Shown here one piece after another: positions 55,926 through 64,000 of a stretch of 64,000 nt of DNA. A program made the translations under genes and the position numbers. Position 1 is the first letter of the stretch. Each line of letters begins with the position of its first letter. The notes beneath the pieces were generated by a model. The model made no database searches. It was not told the DNA's origin and saw nothing but the letters and a program-made list of their open reading frames with translations. The DNA lies in the NCBI GenBank assembly GCA_000733355.1, contig JNVV01000058.1, positions 124,001-188,000 on the forward strand. Reading direction: 5' to 3'. This DNA comes from Falciphora oryzae (lineage: Eukaryota > Ascomycota > Sordariomycetes > Magnaporthales > Magnaporthaceae).

Positions 55926-57028
55926 TTGGCCCCCAAGACCTCGTTTACCAACAGTTGCGCTTGCAGGAGCAGTAAAATATAGGGCCGTCCCTCAGATGTG
56001 CGGTCAGGCAACAGCGTGGTTTTCCCACGGACGTAGTTCGTTGGAGCTCCGCGCGGGATGGTAGCGGCGTTCGCGGTGCTGAAATTACGGCTGGTCGTTG
56101 TAACGATATTGTCGAATCGGCGGGGAAGGAGGGTCATCGGCAAAATTTTTGGCCTGGGACGGTAGTAGGGGCGGGGGAAACGGCGGCGATGGTGGCCGCC
56201 GACCCGGTGCATTTGGATAGCATCGCCCGAAAGCACGGTCCTCGTCGGCGTGCTTTGGGGAGCAGTGTTTGTGCAGGGCACCTTTGGCAGGAGAGGTACA
56301 TCGTGGATCGGATTGTTAGGGCGCCCAGGCATAATTTAATACATAAGCTGTGTTAAATGACGCAAAGTGATATGGCACCTATGCTTAACGCACAGATTAC
56401 AAACAACTCGTTTCGCAGAAATTGATTGAAACAAATTGCTCCACATCCAATTCGACTCTTTTCCCTTTTTGCAGCCTCATTTTTGTCAAGCGACGCGGAT
56501 ATGCCGCAATAATTCTTTAGGCCGTCGATTTAAGCTTGCTATGCTTCGACGCAGTCCAATTGAGCGCAGACAAGCCAGTGCCCGGCAACACTGTAAACAA
56601 ACCATTGGAAAACACAGCAGACGAGCCAGCGCCAAAGAATACGTTGCGATACATTAGAGCGATGCCGTCTATTCCGCCAATTCGCCGTTGGCATTGCAGC
56701 TGGCAAACCCCATTTCGTGCTCCGTTACCTTTTAAAAGGGAGTGTTACAACCAGCGTTTCTGCTCCTAAGGTAGGGCACCTCAGGGGTGGACTGGACAGT
56801 AATTTCTGGGATCGCGTCAGGGGACTGGGGTCTAGAAGACAACGGTTTGCCTCCAGGAGTACTGGAGAGCTGACTTAGGTTGACTGATGCCGAGGCCTCA
56901 GTCAAAGCTATCTACTGTTTAAGGAAATCCTTCCCTTATATAACCTCGTCCTAAGCTGTTGTAGCCAGTGCTGCGTTTTTCTGATTTGTGTGATCTGGTT
57001 GATCCGTCCCAGATCCGCCAGATTACTT
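55926..57028. other. Mixed intergenic region
   Basis: A 219-residue minus-strand open frame (56332-55673) starts MPGRPNNPIHDVPLLPKVPC and is Pro/Arg-rich with no recognisable domain; its 3' half overlaps the LTR-like segment. The block at 56745-56930 begins TGTTACAACC and could be another decayed solo LTR, but its end is unclear. Confidence 0.35.
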
Positions 57029-57282
57029 AGGCCGTGATCGGCAGCCACGACGGTGACCGCCACGGCCGTGGCGGAGGTACGAGCAGTGCTGCAGGGGGGG
57101 GTTAGGTACCGGTAGGGATGACCCCCAGTTGGCCACCGTCCGCCAAAAAGCTCAAACTGTGTCAGAAGCGGGGTTTTCGCCGCTGTTTTGGGGGGGAGGG
57201 GCATCCAGTCGGCTCTCGATACGACACAACATCATCGACCTGCATCTGCACGTTAAAATTAGCCCAATTTATTACAAAAAAG

Positions 57283-58637
57283 ATGTCTTTTGATTCCCAG
57301 GCAACGGAAGTCGACGGCGCCGTTGTTGATACTATTCCCAACTCCCAAACAGACTCCCAGGCGCCAGATTTTGGTGTTGACGATCCCGATAGCCGGCCGG
57401 GCGATACCCAGGCCGGCGAGGGCCCTTCCCGCAAGCGGAAACGAGGCGACGGCGGCGAGCCGGTTCGAGTATCTTGGTCTAGCGAGAAGACCGCCCGGCT
57501 AATCAGCCTTTTCCTCGACTGCCACCGCGAGGGCCTGTTCAAGAGCTCGAAAAAAGTCAATTTCAAAAAGGCCTGGGAGCGCGTGCTGGCGGCGGCGACC
57601 GAGGAGTGGCCTGCCTTGAAGCTGTCGACCCAAACGATCGCCAACAAATACGATAACGAACGGAGGAGATATGTCGCCTGGAAGTCATGGGTTAGCCTAT
57701 CGGGTAATACCTGTGATCCGGAGACGGGCGCTTGCGANNNNNNNNNNNNNNNNNNNNNNNNNNNNNNNNNNNNNNNNNNNNNNNNNNNNNNNNNNNNNNN
57801 NNNNNNNNNNNNNNNNNNNNNNNNNNNNNNNNNNNNNNNNNNNNNNNNNNNNNNNNNNNNNNNNNNNNNNNNNNNNNNNNNNNNNNNNNNNNNNNNNNNN
57901 NNNNNNNNNNNNNNNNNNNNNNNNNNNNNNNNNNNNNNNNNNNNNNNNNNNNNNNNNNNNNNNNNNNNNNNNNNNNNNNNNNNNNNNNNNNNNNNNNNNN
58001 NNNNNNNNNNNNNNNNNNNNNNNNNNNNNNNNNNNNNNNNNNNNNNNNNNNNNNNNNNNNNNNNNNNNNNNNNNNNNNNNNNNNNNNNNNNNNNNNNNNN
58101 NNNNNNNNNNNNNNNNNNNNNNNNNNNNNNNNNNNNNNNNNNNNNNNNNNNNNNNNNNNNNNNNNNNNNNNNNNNNNNNNNNNNNNNNNNNNNNNNNNNN
58201 NNNNNNNNNNNNNNNNNNNNNNNNNNNNNNNNNNNNNNNNNNNNNNNNNNNNNNNNNNNNNNNNNNNNNNNNNNNNNNNNNNNNNNNNNNNNNNNNNNNN
58301 NNNNNNNNNNNNNNNNNNNNNNNNNNNNNNNNNNNNNNNNNNNNNNNNNNNNNNNNNNNNNNNNNNNNNNNNNNNNNNNNNNNNNNNNNNNNNNNNNNNN
58401 NNNNNNNNNNNNNNNNNNNNNNNNNNNNNNNNNNNNNNNNNNNNNNNNNNNNNNNNNNNNNNNNNNNNNNNNNNNNNNNNNNNNNNNNNNNNNNNNNNNN
58501 NNNNNNNNNNNNNTCAACGCTTTGAGTTTCTCCGCATCGCCCGCGGCTTGGGATCATCGGAAGAGGCCGAGCTTTGGGTGGCATTGGATGAGGAAGGTCG
58601 GGATGCGTATGTATCCGAGGCTCGGGAAGCTAGTTGA
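57283..58637 (+). CDS. Harbinger-associated Myb/SANT-like DNA-binding protein (contains gap)
   Basis: ATG 57283 (MSFDSQATEVDGAVVD). An acidic/polar N-terminus holds a nuclear-localisation-like RKRKRGDGG, followed by a Myb/SANT-like domain: WSSEKTARLISLFLDCHREG ... KKAWERVLAAATEEWP ... QTIANKYDNERRRYVAWKSW (about residues 67-140). Such proteins help the Harbinger transposase bind the element ends. A 776-base run of N (57738-58513) interrupts the gene. After it the frame QRFEFLRIARGLGSSEEAEL ... AYVSEAREAS ends at 58637 and is the more convincing C-terminus than the +1 frame. Whether the two parts are in phase cannot be told. Confidence 0.75.
57738..58513. other. Assembly gap (776 N)
   Basis: Run of N inside the Harbinger Myb/SANT gene. 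Confidence 0.99.
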
Positions 58638-58702
58638 CGTTGTTGTTGGCGTTGTTGTTGGCGTTGTTGTTGGCGTTGTTGTTGGCGTTGTTTTTAACGT
58701 TA
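58637..58702. repeat. 12-bp minisatellite (GGCGTTGTTGTT)n
   Basis: About five units, the last degenerate, placed at the end of the Myb/SANT gene. Confidence 0.9.
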
Positions 58703-58896
58703 TTTTTAGCATTATTTTGTGCCTGTAAGATAGCAAAAAGCGTGATCCTACGCAAAGCTTTGCCACCGGGGGTCCTTTCTATCAACGTCGCAAGCGCCCG
58801 TCTCCGACCTACCTACCCTACCTACCCAACTTACCCTACCGCCAACAACTATCGCTAACGACTATTGCTAACAACCCTTCAATTCCGCCGTTTTTG

Positions 58897-60210
58897 CTAT
58901 ATTTGATTTGATCTACCAACCCGGGCGTTATAGTGCGCGGCCATCCTTTCCGCGGACCTCAAACGGATATAATCCTGGTGCAAGTCCTTCAACTTTCGCC
59001 GGCAAACCTCCCGCGCCCGGGAGAGAATCTCTGGATCCGATTCCTCCAATTGCCAGTCCCCTGCCCGGCCCGCCAACGCCAGATTATGCAAAGCAGTTAC
59101 CGCGTATACAATCTTCACCTGGGTACTAAAGCTGTACTCTGCCGGTGCGTTCCTAACAATCCTCCAGCGCCTTTTTAGTAGCCCAAACGCTCGTTTAACC
59201 ATCATCCTCGACCGGGAATGGCGTAAGTTGAATAATTCTTTCCGGGTAAGCGGTGGCGCCACCGCTTCCCTCCAATCCTGCAAATGATACCTAATGCCCG
59301 GGAAAGGCATGACGATGCCGGGCCTGGTTCCAAAGCCGGCATCTGCTAGGTAGTATCTTTCCCGTGGTATCCGGAACCCTTTGTTTAGTGCCTCCCCTAA
59401 CAAGGTCGAGTCGTTCATAAAGCCCTCAGCGCCGGCTAACACGTAGGTGAACGCCATGTCAGATTTGACTGCCGCAAAGACGTTTTGCGTCACCCTTCCT
59501 TTCCGATTAATCCATGGCTTTTGCGCTGTGCCTTTGATGAAGGCCGAGACGTGCGTGCCGTCGATCGCTCCGATACAGCCGCTTAGACCCGCGGCAACTG
59601 CCGAGTCGAGTTCGATCCCCGGGTCCAGCCACCCATCGGGAGGTAAGCGTACTACTGCTAGGTGGAACCGTTGCATGCCAACTAGAACCTCATGGAAGAC
59701 CTCGCTGACCGTGCTTTGGGCGATTGCAAATAGGTGCGAGGCGGTCCGTTGGGAAGCCCCCTGCGCGACGATCAACATGAAGATCATCAGCTTATGGGCA
59801 GGCTCTTGGTACCGGGTGCCTTGAAATCCAGCGTTGGTAACAAGCCAGTCTAGGAGGAAGCTAAACTTCTCCTTCGACAAGCGGAACAAGCTGTAAAAGC
59901 GAATTTCGTTGCCTTCCAGGAGATCGCGGGCGATACCGGCGGCATACGAATAGCCACCGGCATGAACGAGTGCCCTCGAGAGAGGGTGACGGCGGCGTTG
60001 GTCCAGCAGTAGGTTCATCTGGCGCACGCCCTCTTCCTCCCCGCAAAATTGCGCTAAATAAAGAATAAGGATAACAGTAACTATTATCGTCACCTTAGCG
60101 TTATCGGGATTGGGGTCCATGGCGGGCATATTGGGAATAGCTTCCTTTTTGCTAATAGATTTGCAAAAACGGATACAGCAACGCGGCCACGGCGCCGCCG
60201 CCACGCCCAT
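58897..60210 (-). CDS. PIF/Harbinger DDE transposase, third acidic residue missing
   Basis: ATG 60210 (MGVAAAPWPRCCIRF) gives 437 residues in one exon; the N-terminus could also start later at MPAMDPNPD. It has the DDE_Tnp_4 signature: GCIGAIDGTHVSAFI (first Asp), MNDSTLLGEAL, YYLADAGFGTRPGIVMPF (second Asp), then HSRSRMMVKRAFGLLKRRWR. In the family the last block reads V/I-E-R-A-F-G, so the catalytic Glu is Lys here (GAA to AAA, RIP-type). The reading frame is otherwise open and the protein has normal length (family usually 350-450 residues), so a single change may have silenced it. It is convergent with the Myb/SANT gene. Confidence 0.92.
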   Translation of the reverse strand: MGVAAAPWPRCCIRFCKSISKKEAIPNMPAMDPNPDNAKVTIIVTVILILYLAQFCGEEEGVRQMNLLLDQRRRHPLSRALVHAGGYSYAAGIARDLLEGNEIRFYSLFRLSKEKFSFLLDWLVTNAGFQGTRYQEPAHKLMIFMLIVAQGASQRTASHLFAIAQSTVSEVFHEVLVGMQRFHLAVVRLPPDGWLDPGIELDSAVAAGLSGCIGAIDGTHVSAFIKGTAQKPWINRKGRVTQNVFAAVKSDMAFTYVLAGAEGFMNDSTLLGEALNKGFRIPRERYYLADAGFGTRPGIVMPFPGIRYHLQDWREAVAPPLTRKELFNLRHSRSRMMVKRAFGLLKRRWRIVRNAPAEYSFSTQVKIVYAVTALHNLALAGRAGDWQLEESDPEILSRAREVCRRKLKDLHQDYIRLRSAERMAAHYNARVGRSNQI

Positions 60211-60497
60211 TTTCGTATCGTGATCGAAGCAGTGCAAGAACAAGGGCCTGAGCCAATTTTGACTGTACCGCTAGTACAAATTAGGCTTAGATTTGGCCTG
60301 AAACGCCTCCTCGCAAGCTGGGTACTTCATCTAACCCCTGTCAGTCCTCTCTCATCGTGGCGGACACTGAAAACCTTGTTTAGGTGCGGGGTTCCAGCCA
60401 AAAACGGTTAGGCCTGTCGAGATAAAATGAAATACCCCTGTCTCTTGGCGTCCGCCACGGTGGTGGCGGACACGACCGTGGCTGCCGATCACGGCCT

Positions 60498-61083
60498 TAG
60501 AGCAGCCGTGATCTGTCTGATCTGTCTGTTTTGGCACAGATCGCACAGATCACTTTCTGGCTTACCTAATCCGTATCACGTGACTTGTGGACCGTCTGCG
60601 GGTGCGGGTCAGGACGCCGCCCTGCGTCTGCCCAACAAGGCACGCCGCGCCATCACAGCCGGGGCGGTTGGACACAGCCGGGGCGGTTGGACACAGCCGG
60701 GGCGGTTGGACACAGCCAGGTCGCGTGCAGTTTGTCCCTACTCACTGGTCCCCAGGACGCCGTCCACCAGGGGATAGGGGGAGCCGGGGGGCGCGCGCCG
60801 GAGGCCGGTCGGCGGCAGCGACGGTTTAAGACCTTCGTTGCCCCTACCGACAGACATGCCGATGCCCTCATCGACGTCCTCGCTCCCTGTCCCCGTCAGA
60901 TGTGCATTTGTTTTATGGTACATGTGTACAAGTTGGGAGAAGAAGGATAAACAGGCAGGACGAGGCCTAGCGCGGCCCCCCGGCTCCTCGCTCGAGGGGG
61001 GCCCAAAGTCGCACAGTAGGAGATCGTACCGCCCGGTCTCGGGTCTCGTGGTCCCAGCCGCGTGGTCAGCCACGTCACTCGCA
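60498..61083. other. Spacer with tandem repeat
   Basis: No gene recognised. It contains the 19-bp repeat described separately. Confidence 0.4.
60655..60719. repeat. 19-bp tandem repeat
   Basis: GGGGCGGTTGGACACAGCC repeated three times with a leading partial copy. Confidence 0.92.
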
Positions 61084-62349
61084 TCACGCACCGTGGGGCT
61101 TGGTCGACCCACTGGCAGGCGGCTGTGTGTCGCCGCCGTCGCCGCCGGGAGCGGGATCGGCTACATCGCGGCCGCCGGCTTCGTCCTCAGAGGCGACGGG
61201 AAGGGGGGGTTCGTCGCTGGGAGCACCGCGCTGCTGCTCCCAGTACCGCTTGAGGTCGTCCCTCAGGGCGTGCGACTGTTCCCTCGCGCGGTCCTGCGCA
61301 TTCCTCATCCCCCTCCGGCCATCCTCGAACGCCTGGTGAGAGTCTCGAACGTGCGCCGACGCGTAATGATATTGGTGGTACTCGAGCTTGCCATGCTGGG
61401 ATGGGGATGGAAGAGCATAATGCGCGAAGAACTTGCAAGTCGCGCCGTCCGTGGCAAAAGTTGTGACCTCGGCATGGCCCGGTGGATCGGGCTTCCCGAT
61501 GCGGGAAAGGGCCTGGTTTCTGGCATAGACAAGTGCTGCGCCGTCGTAGGCGCCCTGCATCGTCGCCTGTTCCGCGTTATTCCCAAATCCACCGGCAAAA
61601 CGGGGCAGCGCCAAGGAGGAGGGCCTATCCTTATAAAGGACGGCTCCCCGGATTTCGTCGAGTGGGAAAGGTTCGAACTCGCGTTTCTGAAGGCCCTCGA
61701 CGAAACCAGGCCGTGGTGCAGAAAGGTCCTCGTTGAAGCCGACATTTTTCGGGAAGGCCGTAAATTGCTGGTTGAACACCTGGTGGTAGCCACAATAATC
61801 CGTCAACACCCGTTTGGCCATATGGACCATTATCGACGTTTCGTCGCTGCCCACGTCGGTGGCATCGACGAAATCCCTATAATTTGATGGTGAGGAGGGC
61901 GGGGTTACGCGGGACCTAGCGTGCCGCTCGCGGGTAGCCTCGAGGTTGGTAGGCGGCGCCGAATAGAATGAAGCGAGGATTCCATTCTTGTAGGCCTGGT
62001 CAGCAAACCCACTTGTCGTGGTATAGATGGGCTTGCTTGTTGTTGTCGTCGTCGACGTCGGGCCCGACACCGTCTTCTTGGACCCCTTGCCTGCCATCTT
62101 GTCGAACAGGGCCAAGTTCTTTCGTGTCAACCGCGCCCTCGCAGGCAGTGGTGCACCGCCCTCGGATATCGCGCTCCATCGCCTCTTCGTGGATTGCGGC
62201 AGGCCGTCTTGGGGGCCGTCTTGGAGACCGTCTTGGGGGCCGTCTTGGAGACCGTCTTGGGGGCCGCCTTGGGTGTCGCCCTGCGGGGGCTCTGCACCTG
62301 AGGAATTGGCCTGTCCGTTCCCTTTAAAAAGGGATCTTCGATCGTTCAT
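61084..62349 (-). CDS. DUF7924-like protein, intact
   Basis: ATG 62349 (MNDRRSLFKGNGQ...), single exon, 421 residues. Near the N-terminus an eight-residue unit GPQDGLQD is repeated three times, encoded by a 24-bp minisatellite (about 62210-62280). The body has the block order I recall for fungal DUF7924: FNQQFTAFPKNVGFNEDLSA, PGFVEGLQKREFEPFPLDEI, ALPRFAGGFGNNAEQATMQG, YDGAALVYARNQALSRIGKP, GHAEVTTFATDG, FFAHYA, and a basic helical C-terminus. These proteins are widespread in fungal accessory regions; some analyses suggest a nuclease-like fold, but I see no decisive catalytic set here, so no activity is assigned. Codon use and frame are healthy, with no RIP damage. Confidence 0.8.
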   Translation of the reverse strand: MNDRRSLFKGNGQANSSGAEPPQGDTQGGPQDGLQDGPQDGLQDGPQDGLPQSTKRRWSAISEGGAPLPARARLTRKNLALFDKMAGKGSKKTVSGPTSTTTTTSKPIYTTTSGFADQAYKNGILASFYSAPPTNLEATRERHARSRVTPPSSPSNYRDFVDATDVGSDETSIMVHMAKRVLTDYCGYHQVFNQQFTAFPKNVGFNEDLSAPRPGFVEGLQKREFEPFPLDEIRGAVLYKDRPSSLALPRFAGGFGNNAEQATMQGAYDGAALVYARNQALSRIGKPDPPGHAEVTTFATDGATCKFFAHYALPSPSQHGKLEYHQYHYASAHVRDSHQAFEDGRRGMRNAQDRAREQSHALRDDLKRYWEQQRGAPSDEPPLPVASEDEAGGRDVADPAPGGDGGDTQPPASGSTKPHGA

Positions 62350-62846
62350 GGCGAGGGGATAACAAAAGCCGAAAGGGCTGGCCGATAGCAGGTGTTTCGT
62401 TTGGTCGCAGGCAGTAGTGAAAAATCTGCTGGTCGAGGCGACGGCACAAAAATCCACACCAATTTTGGGCGAGGCTGCAAGGGCGGCCGGTTATGAATGA
62501 ATAAATCATCCAGCGCTTTTGCACTGCATCCGGGGAATGCTTTGGCACTTTTGCGAGCATTCCCGACCCCGTGGCATCTTTGTTCGTTTAACCGATTGTC
62601 CATTGTTTCGTTCTAACCCTGCGAGCTGTGGCAAAGCCGGTCGCCCGCAAACGTATCCACGTATCCATGCCCTTTATGGTCGGGAAGTTTATGGTGCCCG
62701 AGTGGCCCGTCGCCTGGATGACGTGCCGCGGGTGCGGCGTGCGCGTCTCGGTCGTGCCGTCGGGTTTCGTGCGCTGCGGCGTTGGCGTCCGGCACCGGGG
62801 CGGGTACTGCTCGAAGGGGGTGCTGTTGACCTCAATCTCAGCGCGC
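62350..62846. other. Intergenic between the DUF7924-like and HET genes
   Basis: Contains the promoter side of the DUF7924-like gene and the 3' end of the HET gene. No feature recognised. Confidence 0.4.
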
Positions 62847-64000
62847 TCAAACCAAAACAAACGTCTGCTCTGACAGCTCTCCGGCGCTGCGCATCGAGAC
62901 AGCTTCGCCGTCCATGATACCGTGAACGTCTGGAATAAGATAGTGAGCATATGCGCACGACGAAAAACAGTCACTTTCGTCCTGAGACTGGGGCATGATT
63001 TGAACTTACAACATTCTCCGACCAAAATGTACTTAGACTGGATCTGGCGCAGGACAAAAGGGACTTTTGACCCGTACAGGACGCACACGAGGTCTCCTGG
63101 CCTGACCCAGCATTTTCCTTTGCCCATGTATCCGTTTGCGGTGATAAAGAATTGGTGCCGGCAAGCGATGCTGAGCGAGACCGCTACCGCCTCGGTGACG
63201 GCGGTCGGGTAGTCGCTCAGCTGCGGATTTGGGCCCCAGTCCAAGAACGCATCGAGGCAGTGGTCTCGATACATGCGTGTTGTCTCGTGCTTCCGGTAGC
63301 ACCCAAGACACGCAACCTCTCGGAACGCGCTCCTCTGGTCATAAAGCAGCGGGCCGTATGGATTGTTGCCATCTCCGTCAGTCCACTCTCGCCACGACTT
63401 CCAACCATCCCGGATGCCTTGCAGGCCTGCCTGAGCCGCCATAGATGGAGCTATGGTCGCGCCTTCCGTCCACTGGAAATCGGCTGGAGGTAGTTCGGTG
63501 TCTGGGAGCGGAACAATTTCAATGGTGTCGAAGGCGATGCCTAGCACCGCGAGCTCCCGATCATTAGAAAGAAACCAAACGAGCGGAGGGAGTCCCGCCG
63601 CAGCATCGTCACACTGCGGCCTCCTCGAGTTGAGATGGATGAATTCTGACTCCCCATAAAGTTCGTCATTTGATGCATCCGAGTCCCACCGAGGTACCCA
63701 GGAAGGCAGGTTTGCAAGAGCAAACTCGGTCAAGAGCTCGTCGTCTAGCAACGGATCCTCAATCTTCTCCTTTTTAGACTTGGACGGATCTCTTACCCCG
63801 GCAGCATATGCTTGGGAGGTTCTCTCGAATAGGTAGGCCTTCAGGTTGACCGGCTCCACATGCATACCGAACATCTGCAGAGACGCCGCCATTAAGCTGC
63901 TCAGGAATTCGTATTCCCGAGTCCGCCCCGCCCGGCAGGCCGTTAGGAGGTCGAGACTCGAGTGTCGGAGGATCAGGTCGCGGGCCAGTTGCTGCTGGGG
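62847..64000 (-). CDS. HET-domain protein, C-terminal part (runs off the window)
   Basis: Minus strand, partial at the 64000 end. The frame is open from 64000 (RDLILRHSSLDLLTACRAG). Exon to 63010, intron 63009-62930 (GTAAGT...TTCCAG), last exon 62929-62847 ending LSEQTFVLV-stop. Features: LANLPSWVPRW (typical after the HET catalytic-like core), ANGYMGKGKCWVRPGD, VCVLYGSKVPFVLRQI, YILVGEC and, across the splice, YVHGIMDGEAV; the last two are hallmark C-terminal motifs of fungal HET proteins. The N-terminal HET core would lie beyond the window. HET proteins mediate heterokaryon incompatibility in known cases; a role here is inference. No lesion seen in the visible part. Confidence 0.88.

Larger units (their letters stand above)
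57029..60497. mobile_element. PIF/Harbinger DNA transposon (two genes)
   Basis: A Myb/SANT-type gene (plus) and a DDE transposase gene (minus) converge on each other, the standard PIF/Harbinger layout. The same 21 bases (AGGCCGTGATCGGCAGCCAC plus G) occur at 57029-57049 and, inverted, at 60477-60497. On the inner side each is followed by a CCGCCAC..CGTGGCGGA palindrome. The sequence further out is only loosely similar (GTGATCTG-type words), so the exact ends and the 3-bp target duplication were not fixed. Confidence 0.75.

Noticed and set aside
1..64000. tRNA or rRNA genes
   Set aside because: No cloverleaf with conserved A/B boxes or rRNA-like sequence was recognised by eye.

Overview
This window comes from a filamentous ascomycete (Pezizomycotina). 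Genes are split by short introns (about 58-110 nt, GT...AG, CTAAC/CTAAT-like branch sites). Repeated DNA carries dense C-to-T / G-to-A damage typical of repeat-induced point mutation (RIP). The protein families (NACHT NLRs, HET domain, SesB-like esterases, chromodomain Ty3 elements, Tad-like LINEs) are fungal. The genus cannot be fixed from sequence alone. There are two assembly gaps (2396-2529 and 57738-58513).

Layout. 1-3.6 kb: a MITE-like hairpin element, a HET-domain scrap joined to a broken Pol kappa relic, and a LINE 3' remnant. 3.6-26.7 kb: nested transposons. These are a three-LTR Ty3 composite (3634-13745, TSD CACGA) that splits a small membrane-protein gene, a solo LTR, a second chromodomain Ty3 element (15603-22238, TSD GTAGC) inside Copia-like remnants, a 692-bp perfect inverted-repeat element (22945-23636), and a LINE tail that itself carries a solo LTR. 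26.7-28.7 kb: helicase and ankyrin scraps. 28.7-55.4 kb: a non-self-recognition gene cluster. It holds NLR1 (minus; esterase-NACHT-WD40), NLR2 (plus; membrane anchor-hydrolase-NACHT-HEAT) and NLR3 (minus; esterase-NACHT-ankyrin, broken). Around them lie two DUF6601-like membrane-protein relics head-to-head with NLR1 and NLR2, a stray esterase start, a collagen-like stretch, a small RNase H1 N-domain gene, and an intact three-exon ankyrin gene. Solo LTR and LINE pieces are interspersed. 57.0-60.5 kb: a PIF/Harbinger DNA transposon with a Myb/SANT gene and a DDE transposase that has lost its third acidic residue. 61.0-64.0 kb: an intact DUF7924-like gene and the 3' part of a HET-domain gene that runs off the window.

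How it fits together. The three NLRs share a two-part plan: an alpha/beta-hydrolase (SesB-like) effector and a NACHT switch. Each ends in a different repeat sensor: WD40 (126-bp units), HEAT (99-bp units) or ankyrin. In the known fungal families such proteins act in allorecognition or immunity-like cell death. Each NLR here carries at least one premature stop, so this looks like a decaying or polymorphic recognition cluster in a RIP-active, transposon-rich compartment. Gene models were assembled by reading exon frames and splice sites by eye; no alignment or database search was run.
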